Assembly: GCF_000471905.2 (NCBI RefSeq)
Contig: NW_006500340.1
Location: forward strand, 1,089,203-1,153,202
DNA: 64,000 nt
From: Amborella trichopoda
Lineage: Eukaryota > Streptophyta > Magnoliopsida > Amborellales > Amborellaceae
Direction of reading: 5' to 3'
Shown here: one piece after another, positions 24,037 through 37,390 of the stretch
Layout of the letters: every line of letters begins with the position of its first letter
How positions within the stretch are numbered: the stretch's first letter is position 1
Notes under the pieces: model-generated
What the model was told of the DNA's origin: nothing
The model's database searches: none
The model's input: only the letters and a program-made list of their open reading frames with translations
Translations under genes and position numbers: made by a program

Positions 24037-26360
24037 GCTTGAAGAGGACCTGACCCAGACCTAACACTAGCTATGTTTGGGCCCGAATGGTGCTAATAGA
24101 ACCGAAAGAAAAAAAAACAAAAAAGAGGCCAGGTCAGTATCCCAGCACGTTTTATAACCCAGGCCCTAATTTTCCTAGCCGGGCCCCGACAGCGGGCCCA
24201 CTGCTGTTCAAGAATGAAAGAATCGTTTGGTTCATGTGAGGGTCCTTCATTCTAAACATAAGAGTGGGAGAGTATTTTACCCTGTTGCTAAATATAGAAT
24301 GAATTAAATTTGGAGTTATTCTAGAAAGCCAGCATGGCAGCTGCTCCCTAACCCCTAATTGTAACACCTTAATTAATCCCGGTGGATTCCATCCCACACT
24401 GAAAAATAGTAAAATGACCCTAATGACCTCTATGCCCCATCCATTCCATTACATTATCAGCACCGATCTCGTGTGTTAGTCCATACGTGTCATATTCGAT
24501 GAATTGGACGGTTGAGATATTCTTGTACGCCCATGACTCCATCATCTTCATCCAAATTAATAAAATACATGATAAACAATTGAAAAGGGACATGACACGT
24601 GTGCATTAAAAAATATCAAAGAATTTGGGGCTAAATGGAAACTCTTTATTTCATATTTAATGGGAGAAGTTGTTTACCATAGAAGTCAATGTTGTCGGAA
24701 TTTGCATTTAATTTAAGCGAATTTTTGCCATTTCTTCACATGCTAATTTCTATTTTTAAGTGAAAAAAGTTTTTTTTTGTTGTTGTTGTTGAATGTTGAT
24801 TTTTACACAAATATGTCTTTTAATGTTAAGTTTCAAACAATCTTTTTCTATTTGGTTTTGAATAAAAAAAATTTGTTTAAATTTTTTTTTTTTTTTTTTA
24901 AATGCATCTATTTGGGTAGGCAGGCAAGCTACCTGCCTGGAAAACGTAATTCGACGAATTACAATATGTTGAATAATCACAAATTTATGTAAGAAACCCC
25001 AAAACCTAATTTAGAATTTGTAATACATGAGTTAAAGAATCAACGAGAGGTCAGTCTAATCAAAACTAGTTCACTTTAGTTTGACTAAATTATAACAAAT
25101 ATAAATAAAAATAAAAATAATAGTTTAAAACTGCGTCTATTAGAGAAAAAATTCTCATACTTTGTTAGTTGGTCGAATAGGCCAAAATTGTATAGTTTGA
25201 TCGGTAAAAACTGAACAACTCAACCACCAAAACTGGTCAAACATTGAATTTTATTGATTTTCAATGAAACCAAATTTTCATTTTCTAAGAACAACTCAAC
25301 CACCAAAACTGGTCAAACATTGAATTTTATTGATTTTCGATGAAACCAAATTTCCATTTTCTAGGCAAAACACTACTTGGGAGTCCAACTGGTAAAAAAA
25401 AAACACTACTTGGTAGTCCAACTGGTAAAAAGAAAACACTGATTGGTAGTCCAACTGGTCAACAAAAGGTAGTCCAACCTGGTCTATGATAACTATGATC
25501 AAATTATTCTATGCCATGCAATAAATATTGATTAAAAATAAGGGGAACCATGTGTTATCAAGGTTCCTCACATTGATAACTAAGCATTTTTTTTTTATCG
25601 CTGGAGTTAACATCCCGCAGGAGCATATTGTTCCTCTATTGCCTCGGGCAGAAACCCTAATTGGGAGGACATTTTCTAATCTAAAGTTTTGGGACTTAAC
25701 CAAGAAATGCCGTATGATTGTTTTCAAAAGACAAAATTAGAATTCTAAGTTTTCTAACACTTAGATCTTACCCTCAAAAAGTTAGACGTCTCGATCCAAT
25801 CTCAACACATTATTTTCTCCAAGAGCATAGAGATTGTGATTTCAAACTTTCTTTTTGGAGGTTAGTCTATAGGTTGACATGTTCCATCTCCTAAATTTAA
25901 TATCCTAAAACTAACTCCAACATTGGATATTACCATGGGGAGTAGATAGACAGTATGACCCTGCCTGAGCACAAATCTTTTGGCGCCATTTTTTTAACCT
26001 AAAAAGATGTATTATAGAGCCTCCAAATGACACATTTGATTCCAGAGTTTCAAACTCCAACGGCTCAACGGTGCCAAAGAGAAGTCATATCTAAGATTTC
26101 AGAAAGGTTTTTAAGATCCGTCATAACGAACAATAATGTAGGTTTTAAGATCCGTTATAACGGACAATATTTGCAGTGACTCTTGCCGTTACAATGGAAA
26201 TCTAGAACCTGTGCGTCATAAATAAACAACCACAAGAATTATGGAAAAGTATATAACAGGCATGTCTCGGTGTTTCAAAATTTGGGTAGATGAGGTGGAT
26301 CTAGGTTGGATCGTTCGATCACCAATTTGGATCGGTCCAAATTGGCCATCTAGTAAAATA
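24037..26360. other. Intergenic, no gene; short tandem duplications
   Basis: Contains a 76-bp tandem duplication (AACAACTCAACCACC at 25214 and 25290) followed by a 32-bp repeat (ACACTACTTGG or variants, then AGTCCAACTGG) in three to four copies at 25369-25485. TCCGTTATAACGGA near 26149 is a perfect 14-bp palindrome next to a related AAGATCCGTCATAACG copy. No protein is recognised. Confidence 0.55.
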
Positions 26361-26362
26361 TT

Positions 26363-26565
26363 TAAACTGTTTTCAAGATTTTCACATGGTTATAGATCTA
26401 CTTAATTTGAATTATTTTTATAATTTAAAATTTTATAATTGGAGATGAAAATATATTATAAGGCCATCTTACGAATTTTTTACATCAAAATTACATCTTA
26501 TGATAAAACTGAGAAGTGCACCTTACTTCGATTTTTAAGGTTGCAACCTTATACAAACCACACCC
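26363..26565 (+). mobile_element. Family A MITE, right half
   Basis: Body TTTCAAGATTTTCACATGG...TTTATAATTGGAGATGAAAA and right end with TAAGGTTGCAACCTTA (26536-26551) plus TACAAACCACACCC. The left half is missing. A second left-end fragment, AACAAGTTTATATAAGATTG, starts a few bases further on, as if two copies had been joined or deleted across. Confidence 0.7.
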
Positions 26566-26609
26566 AAGAAAACAAGTTTATATAAGATTGCAACTTTATT
26601 GGTAGAAGT

Positions 26610-27785
26610 AATGTTGCATATATCTACACTGCTCATTTTATTTAGATAGTGTAGATTTAAAACTATTTTAAAAGATATGCCACTTTTTGAAACTATCTTA
26701 AAAGAGATCAGATCCATACCATCTAAATAAAATAAAACTATTTTACAAGTAAGGTTGAAAAACTATGTTACATAGAAATGGATATGCATGTCTATTTGTG
26801 ACATGGATGTGAGCATCAGAAACGGGAGCCCTAAAACACGTCGTTTGGATATATATGCATATACATATATGTATATGCATGGGTGTGGGACTTGATTTTT
26901 TTAAAGATATGTTCCAAATTTAATGGTGATCATTTGAAATCCTACACACATAGGTGTGGGAGGGTCTCATAGGATCATTACTCATATTGAAAACTATGCA
27001 TAGTTTGAATTTGCAATTAAATATACTACAATTCATATGTAGCAACAATAGTGAAGCACCACAAAAAAACACAAATTATATTAATAAACAGGACATTATT
27101 ATTTTGTAAATGTTAATTTTATTCATAAAAAAGTTATTATAGTCCAATCCAATGTTGATTTTAATGACATGGAAAAAAAACTAAAAACTATTGGGCTGAT
27201 TATTAGTTCATAATATTTTTTATTTTCTTATTCTAAGCTATTTTTTATTTTGAAAAATAACATTGGGCATTTTGAAATCGGCTTGTATAAACATGGCAAC
27301 TTTCGTATGGGAACATGAATGATTTTTAAAAATTGACGAATGTAAATAGGCATTACAAATTGACTTGTGTAAGCACGGACAATTGTTCATGTTTAAACAA
27401 TGAAAATGGGCTTTATTTTTTTATATTTTGAAAACAAAAAGTAAAAATAGTTATGAAGAATGCGCATTTCAAAATTGGCAAATATAAATCTAGATAAACT
27501 TTTATTATTTAATTCTAGAATATTCTTTTATTTTCAAATAGATAAATGACACTACGAGACACTACTACACCCATGTGAGTATGACCTTAAAGGATCACCA
27601 TTAAATTTGGCACAAATCTCTAAAAAAGTCATCACAGTGTGAGACTTGACTTTTCTAAAGATCTATATCAAATTTGATGGTGATGATTTGGGGTCCTACT
27701 CATATGAGTGTAGGAGGGTCTCATAGGAAAAATATTGTTTCTAAACATAAAAACGCCATACTGTAAAATGAAATGTATCCATAGG
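26610..27785. other. Intergenic, no gene seen
   Basis: AT-rich sequence. Two segments around 26870-26990 and 27560-27735 resemble each other in inverted orientation (GACTTGATTTTTTTAAAG / GACTTGACTTTTCTAAAG; GTGTGGGAGGGTCTCATAGG / GTGTAGGAGGGTCTCATAGG), suggesting one or two further small elements. No coding content. Confidence 0.4.
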
Positions 27786-27787
27786 AG

Positions 27788-28032
27788 TAGCAATGGGATC
27801 TAGTTTGGTCCACCTGAACTGGTTCTAGGTCCACGTCCAGGCCGGCGCATCGCATCCGAGCCCAAATGACTGGAACCAACCCGACCCGATGTATGCAAGT
27901 ATAATATTNNNNNNNNNNNNNNNNNNNNTTATAGACCTAGTGAGTCGAGTCGGGTCCGGGTCCAGGTCCATGTACTACCTAGTCGGATTTGTCCAGGTCA
28001 GGGTCGACCCAACGACCCATTGCCACCCCTAG
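27788..28032. mobile_element. hAT-like element containing a 20-N gap
   Basis: Left end TAGGAGTAGCAATGGG, right end in reverse complement TAGGGGTGGCAATGGG. Flanks GTATCCAT and GTCTCCAA are similar. The AT-rich centre is replaced by N at 27909-27928, so the true length is unknown. Confidence 0.65.
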
Positions 28033-28119
28033 TCTCCAAAAAGGGTATAATCTATTGGACACTTAGGGGCCATTTGGATCCATGTAAATAGATTACTCTA
28101 TGTAATCTAATTCCATTGA

Positions 28120-29095
28120 AATCCAGTTTGAGAAAAGTATTTCTTATGAAATATATTTCGGCAGTTTGAGATAGTTTATCTCTTTCTAAATATTTGAGAA
28201 AAATTGCTTTCTAAAAAATTTCAAGTAGTTTCTCTCTAAAAATTTTGATATAGTTTCACTCTCTAAAATTTAATATTATTTATCTCTCTAAAATTTTAAT
28301 ATATTTTCTCTCCCTAAAACTTAAAATTTGAGATAGTTTCTCTCTAAAATTGTTAAAATAGTTTCTCTCACTAAAAATGTTTAAGTACTTTATCTCTTTA
28401 AATATTAAAATTTGAAATAGTTTCTCTCTCTAAAATTTTAAGTAGTTTCTCTATCTAAAATTTGATATAATTGATCTCTCTAATATTTTAAGATATTTTC
28501 TTTCTAAAACTTAAAATATGAGATAGTTTCTCTCTCTAAATTTTTGAGATAGTTTATCTCTCTAAAAATTTCAAAATATTTTTGCTATAAAACTTAAATT
28601 TTGAAATAGTTTATCTCTCTAAAAATTAGAAAGTTGCTCTCTCTAAAAAATTTCAAATACTTTCTCTATCTAAAACTTAAAATTTGAGAATTTTTTTTGA
28701 TATAGTTTCTCTCTCTAAAATTTTTGAGATATTCTCTCTCTAAAAATTTTCAAGTACTTGCTCTTTCTAAAACTTAAAATTTAAGATAGTTTCTCTCTTC
28801 AAAATTTTTGAAAATAGTTTTTCTCGCAAAAAATTTTGAGATATTTTATTTCTATAAAAAAATTTAAGTACTTTATCTCTCTAAAACTTAAAATTTGAGA
28901 TAGTTTCTCTATCTAAAGTTTTAAGATGCTTCTTTTTCTAAAACTTAAAATTTAAGATAGTTTCATTTTTTAAAAAAAATTGAAATAATTTTTCTCTCTA
29001 AAATTTGTAAGTACTTTCCCTCTCTATAACTAAAAATTTGAAACAATCTCTCTCTCAGAATAAGGTCCTTTCCATTTACAAAACTTAAAATTTGA
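28120..29095. repeat. Degenerate minisatellite, TTTGAGATAGTTTCTCTCTC type
   Basis: About 970 bp made of some 25-35 imperfect units of roughly 25-35 bp. The consensus is AAAATTTGAGATAGTTT followed by a short run of CT and TAAAA. Unit length and the number of CT steps vary. It ends about 640 bp before the hydrolase start codon, next to that gene's likely promoter. Confidence 0.85.
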
Positions 29096-29099
29096 CATG

Positions 29100-29739
29100 C
29101 GATTGGTGCTCCCCCAAAGTGGGCACACAAGTAGCAATCCTCTACAAACCCCGCCCATTATAAAATGCTGCTTATTTTATAACGGGTGATTCTATTCCCC
29201 GTCCGTTACCGTTATATATGGTAACGGGGTAGTTTAGTAATTTCCCCAACACAGCACTTGGAGGGCACTTTTGCCATTTCAAGAAAGCAGGCACGCCTCA
29301 TAAAAAAGCAGCAGCCAAAAGGCCAATTCAGTAATATCTTAACACATTGATGCGTACAGTAGTAATTTTACCCCTGGAGAATAAACCAGGCGAGTAATTA
29401 ATTCCCTTTGCTTTTGATTCCAATAAATCGCCACTTTGATGTAGGCGAAACTGACGATCATTTGCAGTGGTTTGGTGTTTGTGGTGGCGAGTGGAGCTCC
29501 ATTTGGGAGCAGATCGGCGATTTAATCGCCATCTTCTCCCCCCTTAGAAAACCCATTTTACAGCTTTTGTTTGTTTTTTGGGTTTCCTCAAATTTTCCTA
29601 TTTGTGTATTTTTTTCGGGTTTTTTCTGTTTTATTCGGTTTATTCTGAGTAGTTTCCTTTGGGAGGTGTCAAAAAATGGAGAGAATGTTCAATTGAGGAT
29701 TGTCCGTGTTTTTTTCTTGGAGATTTGGATCAAAGGAAG
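29100..29739 (+). promoter_or_regulatory. Probable promoter and 5' UTR of the hydrolase gene
   Basis: An inverted repeat CCGTTACC...GGTAACGG (29203-29227) with TTATATAT between the arms lies about 520 bp before the start codon. A less AT-rich segment at 29430-29560 is likely transcribed leader. An upstream ATG at 29408 opens a 111-codon frame whose stop overlaps the hydrolase start (ATGA at 29740-29743). The transcription start is not determined. Confidence 0.4.
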
Positions 29740-32700
29740 ATGATTGAGCAGTTCATAAATTTTGTGATTCGGCCACCAAGGTAGATATCTTTTTTTAAAA
29801 AAAAATCTTATTTATTTGTAATTTTTTCATGATGTAGCTGGTCGAGTTGCAAGCATGAATTGAATTTCATGGATAATGATAAATGTTGGTTTTTCTCATT
29901 TTATGTCTGAAATTTGGTATTACACCATCTTTTGTATTTGTTTTTTTGGTGATATATCATGGTGTTATAGTGAATGTATTGTGATAGAGTTTTTAGTTTT
30001 TTATTTGTTTTTGTATTTTTTTTTTTTAGTATCAAGAATATTGTATGTTGGGCTTTTCTAAAATTGAGATTCAGGTCTGGTGTGTAAAAATTTATGGGTT
30101 TTTATCAAGGCATTGAGTTTAGGCTTAATTGTTCGGTGCAATGAAATTGTTAAAGGGTGTGTTGCAACCATGAATTGATTACGGGTTTAACATGGATGCA
30201 TTTAACTGGAAAATTTCTATTTGGAATCTTGAAAAAGTGAACATAATATGGTAGCATGCAATTCCTTCATGTGAAAGATTGTTTGTGGGTTTTATTATAA
30301 TTTTATTATTGATGAAGTGTACTGAGAAACTTGTTAATATCGAACTAATTTTTGTCTATACTTGCAGAAACTTGTACCTTTTTTGGTGTAAATTAAGTTA
30401 CCAAGAAGCGTATGTGGAAACCTGTGAAGAATTAGGTTCCCAGCATAGAAGAGAAATTAAATAAAAAATGAGAACCGTTTTGGGTTTTGATTCTAGAGTA
30501 GTTCATTTGGGTCTGGTGCAATTTTGGCTATTTTTGGACTTGTTTCTTTTATGTTCTCTTGCTACCAATTTAGACATAAGGTTCAACCTAGTTCTTTTAG
30601 TTTCAGTTTAAGATGTTTCATTTAGTGCTTTGTGTTATTTGTGCCTAAAGAATATTTGGAGTTGGAAATCGGGGATTAAACGCTTCGTACTTGATTCTTG
30701 TGTGTAATGCATGGAGGCGTGACACTCGTCGTCGCAGGGAGGCAAATGATATCATTAGATGTCAGAGACCCTTTACTATTTACTCAAGCCTTTACTATAT
30801 TTTGCTCAATTTTCACATTGATTGTAATTTTAATTACAAATTGAATGTTCTCAGTGATTTGAATGATATGTAAGTGCATAATCAGTTATGGTGAGGCAGT
30901 TGAAAGGCTACCATTTTGGTAATTGAGATCTAAAGACATGCATAATAATGTGCACTTCATAATTTCTCATTTGACGGGTTGCCTAGTTCTAATGTTGGCC
31001 TGCATTTTAAGTTGAACTAGAAAATTCCCATATGACACCTGAATTAAACGAGCTTATTGCTTTGAGCTATGTAAGACTTTAGCTTTCCCAGCTCTCCAAA
31101 AGCAAAGGCTTTATCCTTGCTAACAGGAGCTAATAATAGCACATAATCAGCAGTAATTAGTGAGACCATCTTTGTAATTCGGACCTGTAGGTTTACATAG
31201 CAATGCATGCTTTATGTTGTTCCTTTTCTTTTTTGGAGAGGGTTTTAATAGCAGTATGCGATTTAAACTAATCAGGAAATTAGAAACTTTCCGTACTCTA
31301 CCTGCTATATTAAGGTTGTCAATGGTGAGTAGAAGATTAGCTAACCTCACCATGAAATCTGCATGAGCTATCAGTGCTGCAACTGCCTACTTGTTGTGAT
31401 TTGACTGTCTAGTCCCAAATATTGGTTCCCAAAATATTGCAATGAATCCATGCTTCTATACTCCCTTATTGAGGGAATATCTGTACCTGTCTTCCAAATT
31501 GATTCCTCACACTCCCCTCTCACCGCCCTGAATTCATCTGTAACAGGTTTGTCACCTTGTGGCCCTCAGTTAAAATCCACAATTTAGACTGTTTCGTGAG
31601 AGATATTGTTGGGGGGATTTTTTTTTTTTGATGTGTGAAAGCTAATATAGAGTTGAAAGAGGGCCCAACCTGTTGCGATCTAGTGACCTCTTGATCGGTG
31701 GTTAAATGCGCTACCACTGAGCTATTGACCTGTTTGTTGTTGATGGAGACTATCTCGAAACTCATATTTGACAGTGCAGCCATTGCACACCCTAGTCTGT
31801 CGACTGTGGGTGGCATCTTCAGGAATACTTATAAGAGTAATTAATTTATTGTAGGCATGCTTGCATGGCTTACCCATATCTATCTTCCAAAGAATACTGG
31901 ACTTTTGCCCGTTATGGCCTTGATTGTGTTGTGTCATTTAAGCCAGTAAATGCAGCTCATCTGAAGCAGCTCATATACTGGGATTTCCTTCATTATGTCT
32001 TGATCAGTGTTCAGAAACTTGTTTTGTGTTTCTGCCACTTATCCGAGTCAACTCAATTTGCTGGGTCTCCGTTTGTATAATGGAAATTTCAGATTCAGCC
32101 CTGTTATCAAAATAAAATATTATGGAGTCATCGCCAAAACATACGGTAGATATTCGGTAGCATGTGTTCCCTATTAGAATTGATCTAAAGTTCGACTCCT
32201 ACTGTTGGCAAAAATTAAGTTACCCTAGAATTCAGAAACTTGTTGAGCTTCTTAACAAAATTGGAGAGCTTGGGCTAGTTAACTCTGTCTTGGTTCTGGT
32301 CGAGTCGCGCAACAAGTTCGGATTTTTCTTTTTTTTAAATACTTGTGTTGAGTCTATAAATTCTTCTCTGGTAAGACAAACACCCAATGACCATTTACGC
32401 TTCACAAATGCTCCTCAGCAAAGAGATATCATATCTCATGTCACCCCTTTGAGTCTTGTGGATAGCACCTTAGTGGCATAGCTACTTAGAAAATATGTCT
32501 AAAGTTTCAACTGTGTCCAATTTTTTTTTATCTTTGGTCAGAAGTGATAAAAGGTGGCATTCACAAATTACTGATCCTTGCTATGTGGTGGAAGTGTTGT
32601 TGCACAATATGCTTCTTCATTTGTTTTCAATACTTTATTTCATTTTTTTTAATGCTTGTTACTTTCTTTAAAATGACATATATTACAGGGCCGAATATAA

Positions 32701-35700
32701 TCCAGACCAATATTTATGGGAAACAGATTTCACTATTGCTGGGAGAAAATACAAACGACAAGACTTGGAGGCAAGTATAGAAACTGGGTCTCCTTCGCAT
32801 TTTTGTTTGTAGTTTTTAGCCTGTGATTTTATGTTATCAAATATATTTTTGACAATATGTACAAACCCACGCACCTTTGTAGTATTAAATTCACTGGCAT
32901 TTTTGTTTTGTTATCAACAGCTCACAAATGGAAGAGGCCATGTCTTGCAGTGCAGTCACTATGTTCCCTCACCTTTCCCAGAAAACACCCCTCTTCCTTG
33001 TGTTATATATTGCCATGGGAACAGGTTTGTTCTTGTATTTCTTTAGGATGGTTTAATTGGGGACATGTACTGATTAGGGTTTGCACATATGTAGTTATGT
33101 CGTGTGCTGCCTTTTCCCAAAATTTTTGGAAGGTATGCTGTAATCTAAAGGTGATATTCCAAAGGTCCCCCCGCCATCTGTTCCTGATGATGAAGAGTGA
33201 AGATTAATCATGGTGGCATCCGATAGAGCATCCTTAAAAGTATGGATAATTTCCACTCTTCACCATTGACAATGGATGGTGGATGTCTCTTTGGACTACC
33301 ACTTACTAAATTGGATTACAGCATACTTTCCCCATTTGCTATAATAAGTTTGATATTTTTTGAGGAATAATGTTTATTTAAAGGCTGGATATTATTGATT
33401 TCTTTCTTTTCTCAACAATGCAGTGGCTGCAGAGCAGATGCCAATGAGGCAGCTGTAATTTTACTTCCTTCAAATATTACTGTTTTTATTCTGGATTTTT
33501 CTGGTTCGGGTTTGTCTGATGGTGATTATGTCAGCCTTGGATGGCATGAGGTAAACTGATCTTTCATTTTTTCATGGCCTCACTTTTTTATTTTCAATTT
33601 TCTTTTTTTTTAAATGTTAATTGGGTAGGAACGGAACCCGTGACGTGTCGTTGTGTCTCCGTAACCAGGCCACGGGCCCATTTTCTTCATGCATCTGTGT
33701 TCTTGTAATTTGTCTAAGTCATTCCCTTGGTTGTCCAATTCAGAAAGATGATCTTAAAACTGTTGTGGATTTTCTTCGTGGCAACAAGCAAGTATCGTGC
33801 ATTGGGCTATGGGGAAGATCCATGGGTGCGGTCACAAGGTAATATATAGCATTGTTTTGTATTTGTTTTTTTCCCGTAGTCTACAAAAAATTAATTCTTA
33901 GTTGGATTTTCTACTCACAGAACCATCGTGTAAGTATCTATTCAGGATTTTGTAGTGGATTCTTAATATTCTGGAATTTCTCATGTTCATACACAAAATT
34001 ATCATTAAACTACTCTTGACCACTTGTTTCTGTGTTATTTAGTTGTCCATCTACATAGATTCTAGACTCAAATTTTGCTTCCTGGGCTGTTATGATGGCA
34101 TTACTTTCAGTTCTTTTAATTTAAGCTAATTTGATGTGCATCCGATTAAGATAGATTCTAGACTTTCAAATTTTGTGCTTACTGCGCTATTGGATTTGCA
34201 CTGCTCTCCATTTTTTTTTTTAGTTTTTATTCACTGCATAATCCCAACGTGGTTTAAAAAATTTACAAATAGATATTCGAAGATTATTTCCCTGAAGATG
34301 AAAGTTCCTCTGTATGGTCAGCTAGATATCCAAGACATCCATGCATCAACCTACAAGTGACTCACAGTGTCCATGTTTCAACATAAATAAATGCTAGTTT
34401 TGCCAGCCAACTATCTTCTAAATGAAGAGAATGCCTCCCTAGGCTTTAGGAGACATGTTTACTTGTTGGCTTACTGGTGCCATGTTCTATATTTGTAAAA
34501 TATCGGTGACTTGTTCTCTGTATGGTTATGGAGTTTAGCAACAGTGGTGGTGCCTTTGTAAACCTTTCTAACTTGATTGAAAGTTTTTCTAGGAAATCTG
34601 GTTATATCCATAATTCGATAATAAACAATAGTTTCTGTATATCTACAAATGACTGTTGCTTGGAGCCTAAGAGTTCACTCTCAAAATTTAATTGATGCAG
34701 CCTTCTTTATGGAGCAGAAGACCCATCTGTTGCTGGAATGGTGTTGGACAGTGCTTTCTCAAATTTATTTGATCTTATGATGGAGCTTGTGGACGTTTAT
34801 AAAATCCGGCTTCCTAAATTCACGGTATGGGGTTTTCTGTTATATGCTTTACTACTGGTCCTTACAATCATGTTGAAGAGGTGGACTTAGTTGTAAAGTA
34901 AATTTATCACATTTTGTTTAATCTTATGCATATATATTCTTTTTAAAGTGAGGCTGTCTTCTTAGAAGCAACTTTTAGAAGATATATTCTGTCAAGATGA
35001 TCAAATTAGGCAAATTGAAGCCTGATATAATATCATTTTGTGCAGTGTATGTTCTTGGTTCAAATTGCAATCTGTGGCTTAAATGGCTTATGTCCAAATT
35101 CATTTCTTTATGTGGCTATGAACACATGAAATATAGTGCTGAGAATTGAAAGTAGATAATTTTTCTTTGTACTTTTTTATATGGCATATGTGCGAGTATG
35201 AGATCCATGAAGCCTGTTCGATTGGATTAGGTCATGATAATATACAAATCACAGTACCTATGAGCTGATATGATTACACTCTTGTGTTTGAAAAATTACC
35301 TTCTGGTTAGCCCTTGGGGTAAATTACCCATTCACCCTTTGACTAACAAGCAACAATTCTATTAATTGTCTTCTACAAATTGGTGAAATTTTATCCCATT
35401 TTGATTCCTGGCCTGTACGTACCCATTTTACATAGATGAAAATCAAAACTAGTTTCTTTTTTATTATCAACACATTAATGTTTTCTGTTTTAATAAGTAT
35501 TATCTTTACTTATTGAAATTTTATTTTCTTAATAAATATGTCTTTTTCAATTCGTATTACCTCTTTTTGTTAAATATTATCAACTTGATAGTTAGATGTT
35601 CTCTTTTCAAATACATTTGCAACTGCATTGACCATTGTCTTGTTGTATCAGGTTAAAATGGCTGTGCAATATATGAGGAGGGTCATTCAGAAAAAGGCCA

Positions 35701-37222
35701 ATTTTGATATTATGGATCTCAACTCTTTACAGGTACATTTTTTTGGGTTGTATTGGAAATTTTCATAACTTGACATAGGCATGATTTCTCTGAACTTACA
35801 TACCTGAACGGTGTGTTGAACTTTGGGTGCATTCTTTTTTATATCACAGGTTGCTCCAAAGACTTTCATCCCAGCTTTGTTTGGGCATGCTACCGAGGAT
35901 TTATTTATTCAGCCTCATCATTCAGACCTTATCTTTAAGTCATATGCAGTAAGGAAACACAAAACTCCCTATCTTTGGTTTCTAATAGGTATCTCAATTT
36001 GGCAAATTCATCTCCAACTTATCGATGTTATATTACTTTTTTGCTATATGTCAGCCTTTTGCTAATGGTTATCGCGCATAAAAGAAAGCATCAATAGTTG
36101 GGCATTTTTTGTGTCATATAATTTTTAGATGTAATCTACTGAAAGAAATGTCAGTGTTTTAAACAAATCTATAGTGACCAACTTTGTTTTTTTATATTGA
36201 ATATATCAAAAAAGAAGTTGGTTTCTTAATACGTCATCCATAAAACTTTTTGCAAATAGCCCATCAAAGGAAAATTGGTTTTGTTAACTATTTGAACATT
36301 TTTCAGGGAGATAAGAATATCATAAAGTTTGAGGGTGATCACAATTCACCTCGACCTCAGTTTTACTATGATTCTGTCTCCATTTTCTTCTACAACATCC
36401 TTCACCCTCCTCAAGTTTCTTCGCCATTACCCGCTAAGGTTGAAAAGTACTATGACTTGGGGGATTTGAAGGTTGGTGCCAGCATTAATGAGGTGACTCT
36501 CTCTCTCCCTCCCCCCCCACCCCCTGCCCCACACCACCCCTACCTGAAAACAAAAAACAGAAAAGGAAAAAAGAAAAAAAAAAAGAACTTTTCCCTCTGA
36601 CTAGGAATTCTTATAAAAGATTTTTCCTTGAGACAAGATAACATTCTTTTATGATGCCCATCTACCTTTGAACTTTTCTTACCTCTTATACATGAGGGAT
36701 GCTTTGTTGGTTATCGATCCTTTTGAAAAGTATGTGGTACACCTTGAAAACAAATATAGATAATTTGATGATTTATGAAACAGCGAGAGATGATTTTTTT
36801 TTTTGGAGAGAGAAGAAACAGTGAGAGATGATTTTGCTCATATCTTTATAAGTTTGGAATCGGGCTCTGACTCACCAGGGTCCTGAGCCTGAATCTGTGG
36901 CAAAATCGGCCGAGTTGGAGGCTGAGTCTTGGCCCAAAGCCCGGTGAGGTTTTAATAACTGGTTTTACTAATAGAAAAGTATTTTAAAAGCTTAAAATAA
37001 TTGAGGGCAATAAACCTGATTCATAGGAGGAAATCCGAGGAACTTAATAATTTTTGAAGTCACTTTCAGATTTGAAAGAACTTTTGGAAAATGAGCATAG
37101 ACTAGAGAAACTCCTATCTTGGCTATTACTCTTAGAATATTACCAAAAAATATCTGAGCTTTTCAAAACAAAAAACTCTCATCCAGAGTTTAGTAGCTTT
37201 TCAGAGGAATTTCAGCCACTAT

Positions 37223-37254
<32 letters not shown>

Positions 37255-37337
37255 AGAGACACGCATGCGCACACAGGTATGTATATATGTATCTGTGTGT
37301 GCACACGCTTCTGTGTGTGTGTGTTCGTGTGTGTGCA

Positions 37338-37390
<53 letters not shown>

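Noticed and set aside
31681..31733. A functional tRNA gene
   Set aside because: Anticodon loop and B box are damaged and a poly-A tail follows, so it is a SINE or pseudogene.
32831..33207. Longer frame running from hydrolase exon 3 into the intron
   Set aside because: It is out of the hydrolase frame; splicing at 33024/33424 gives the conserved HGNSGCRADA.
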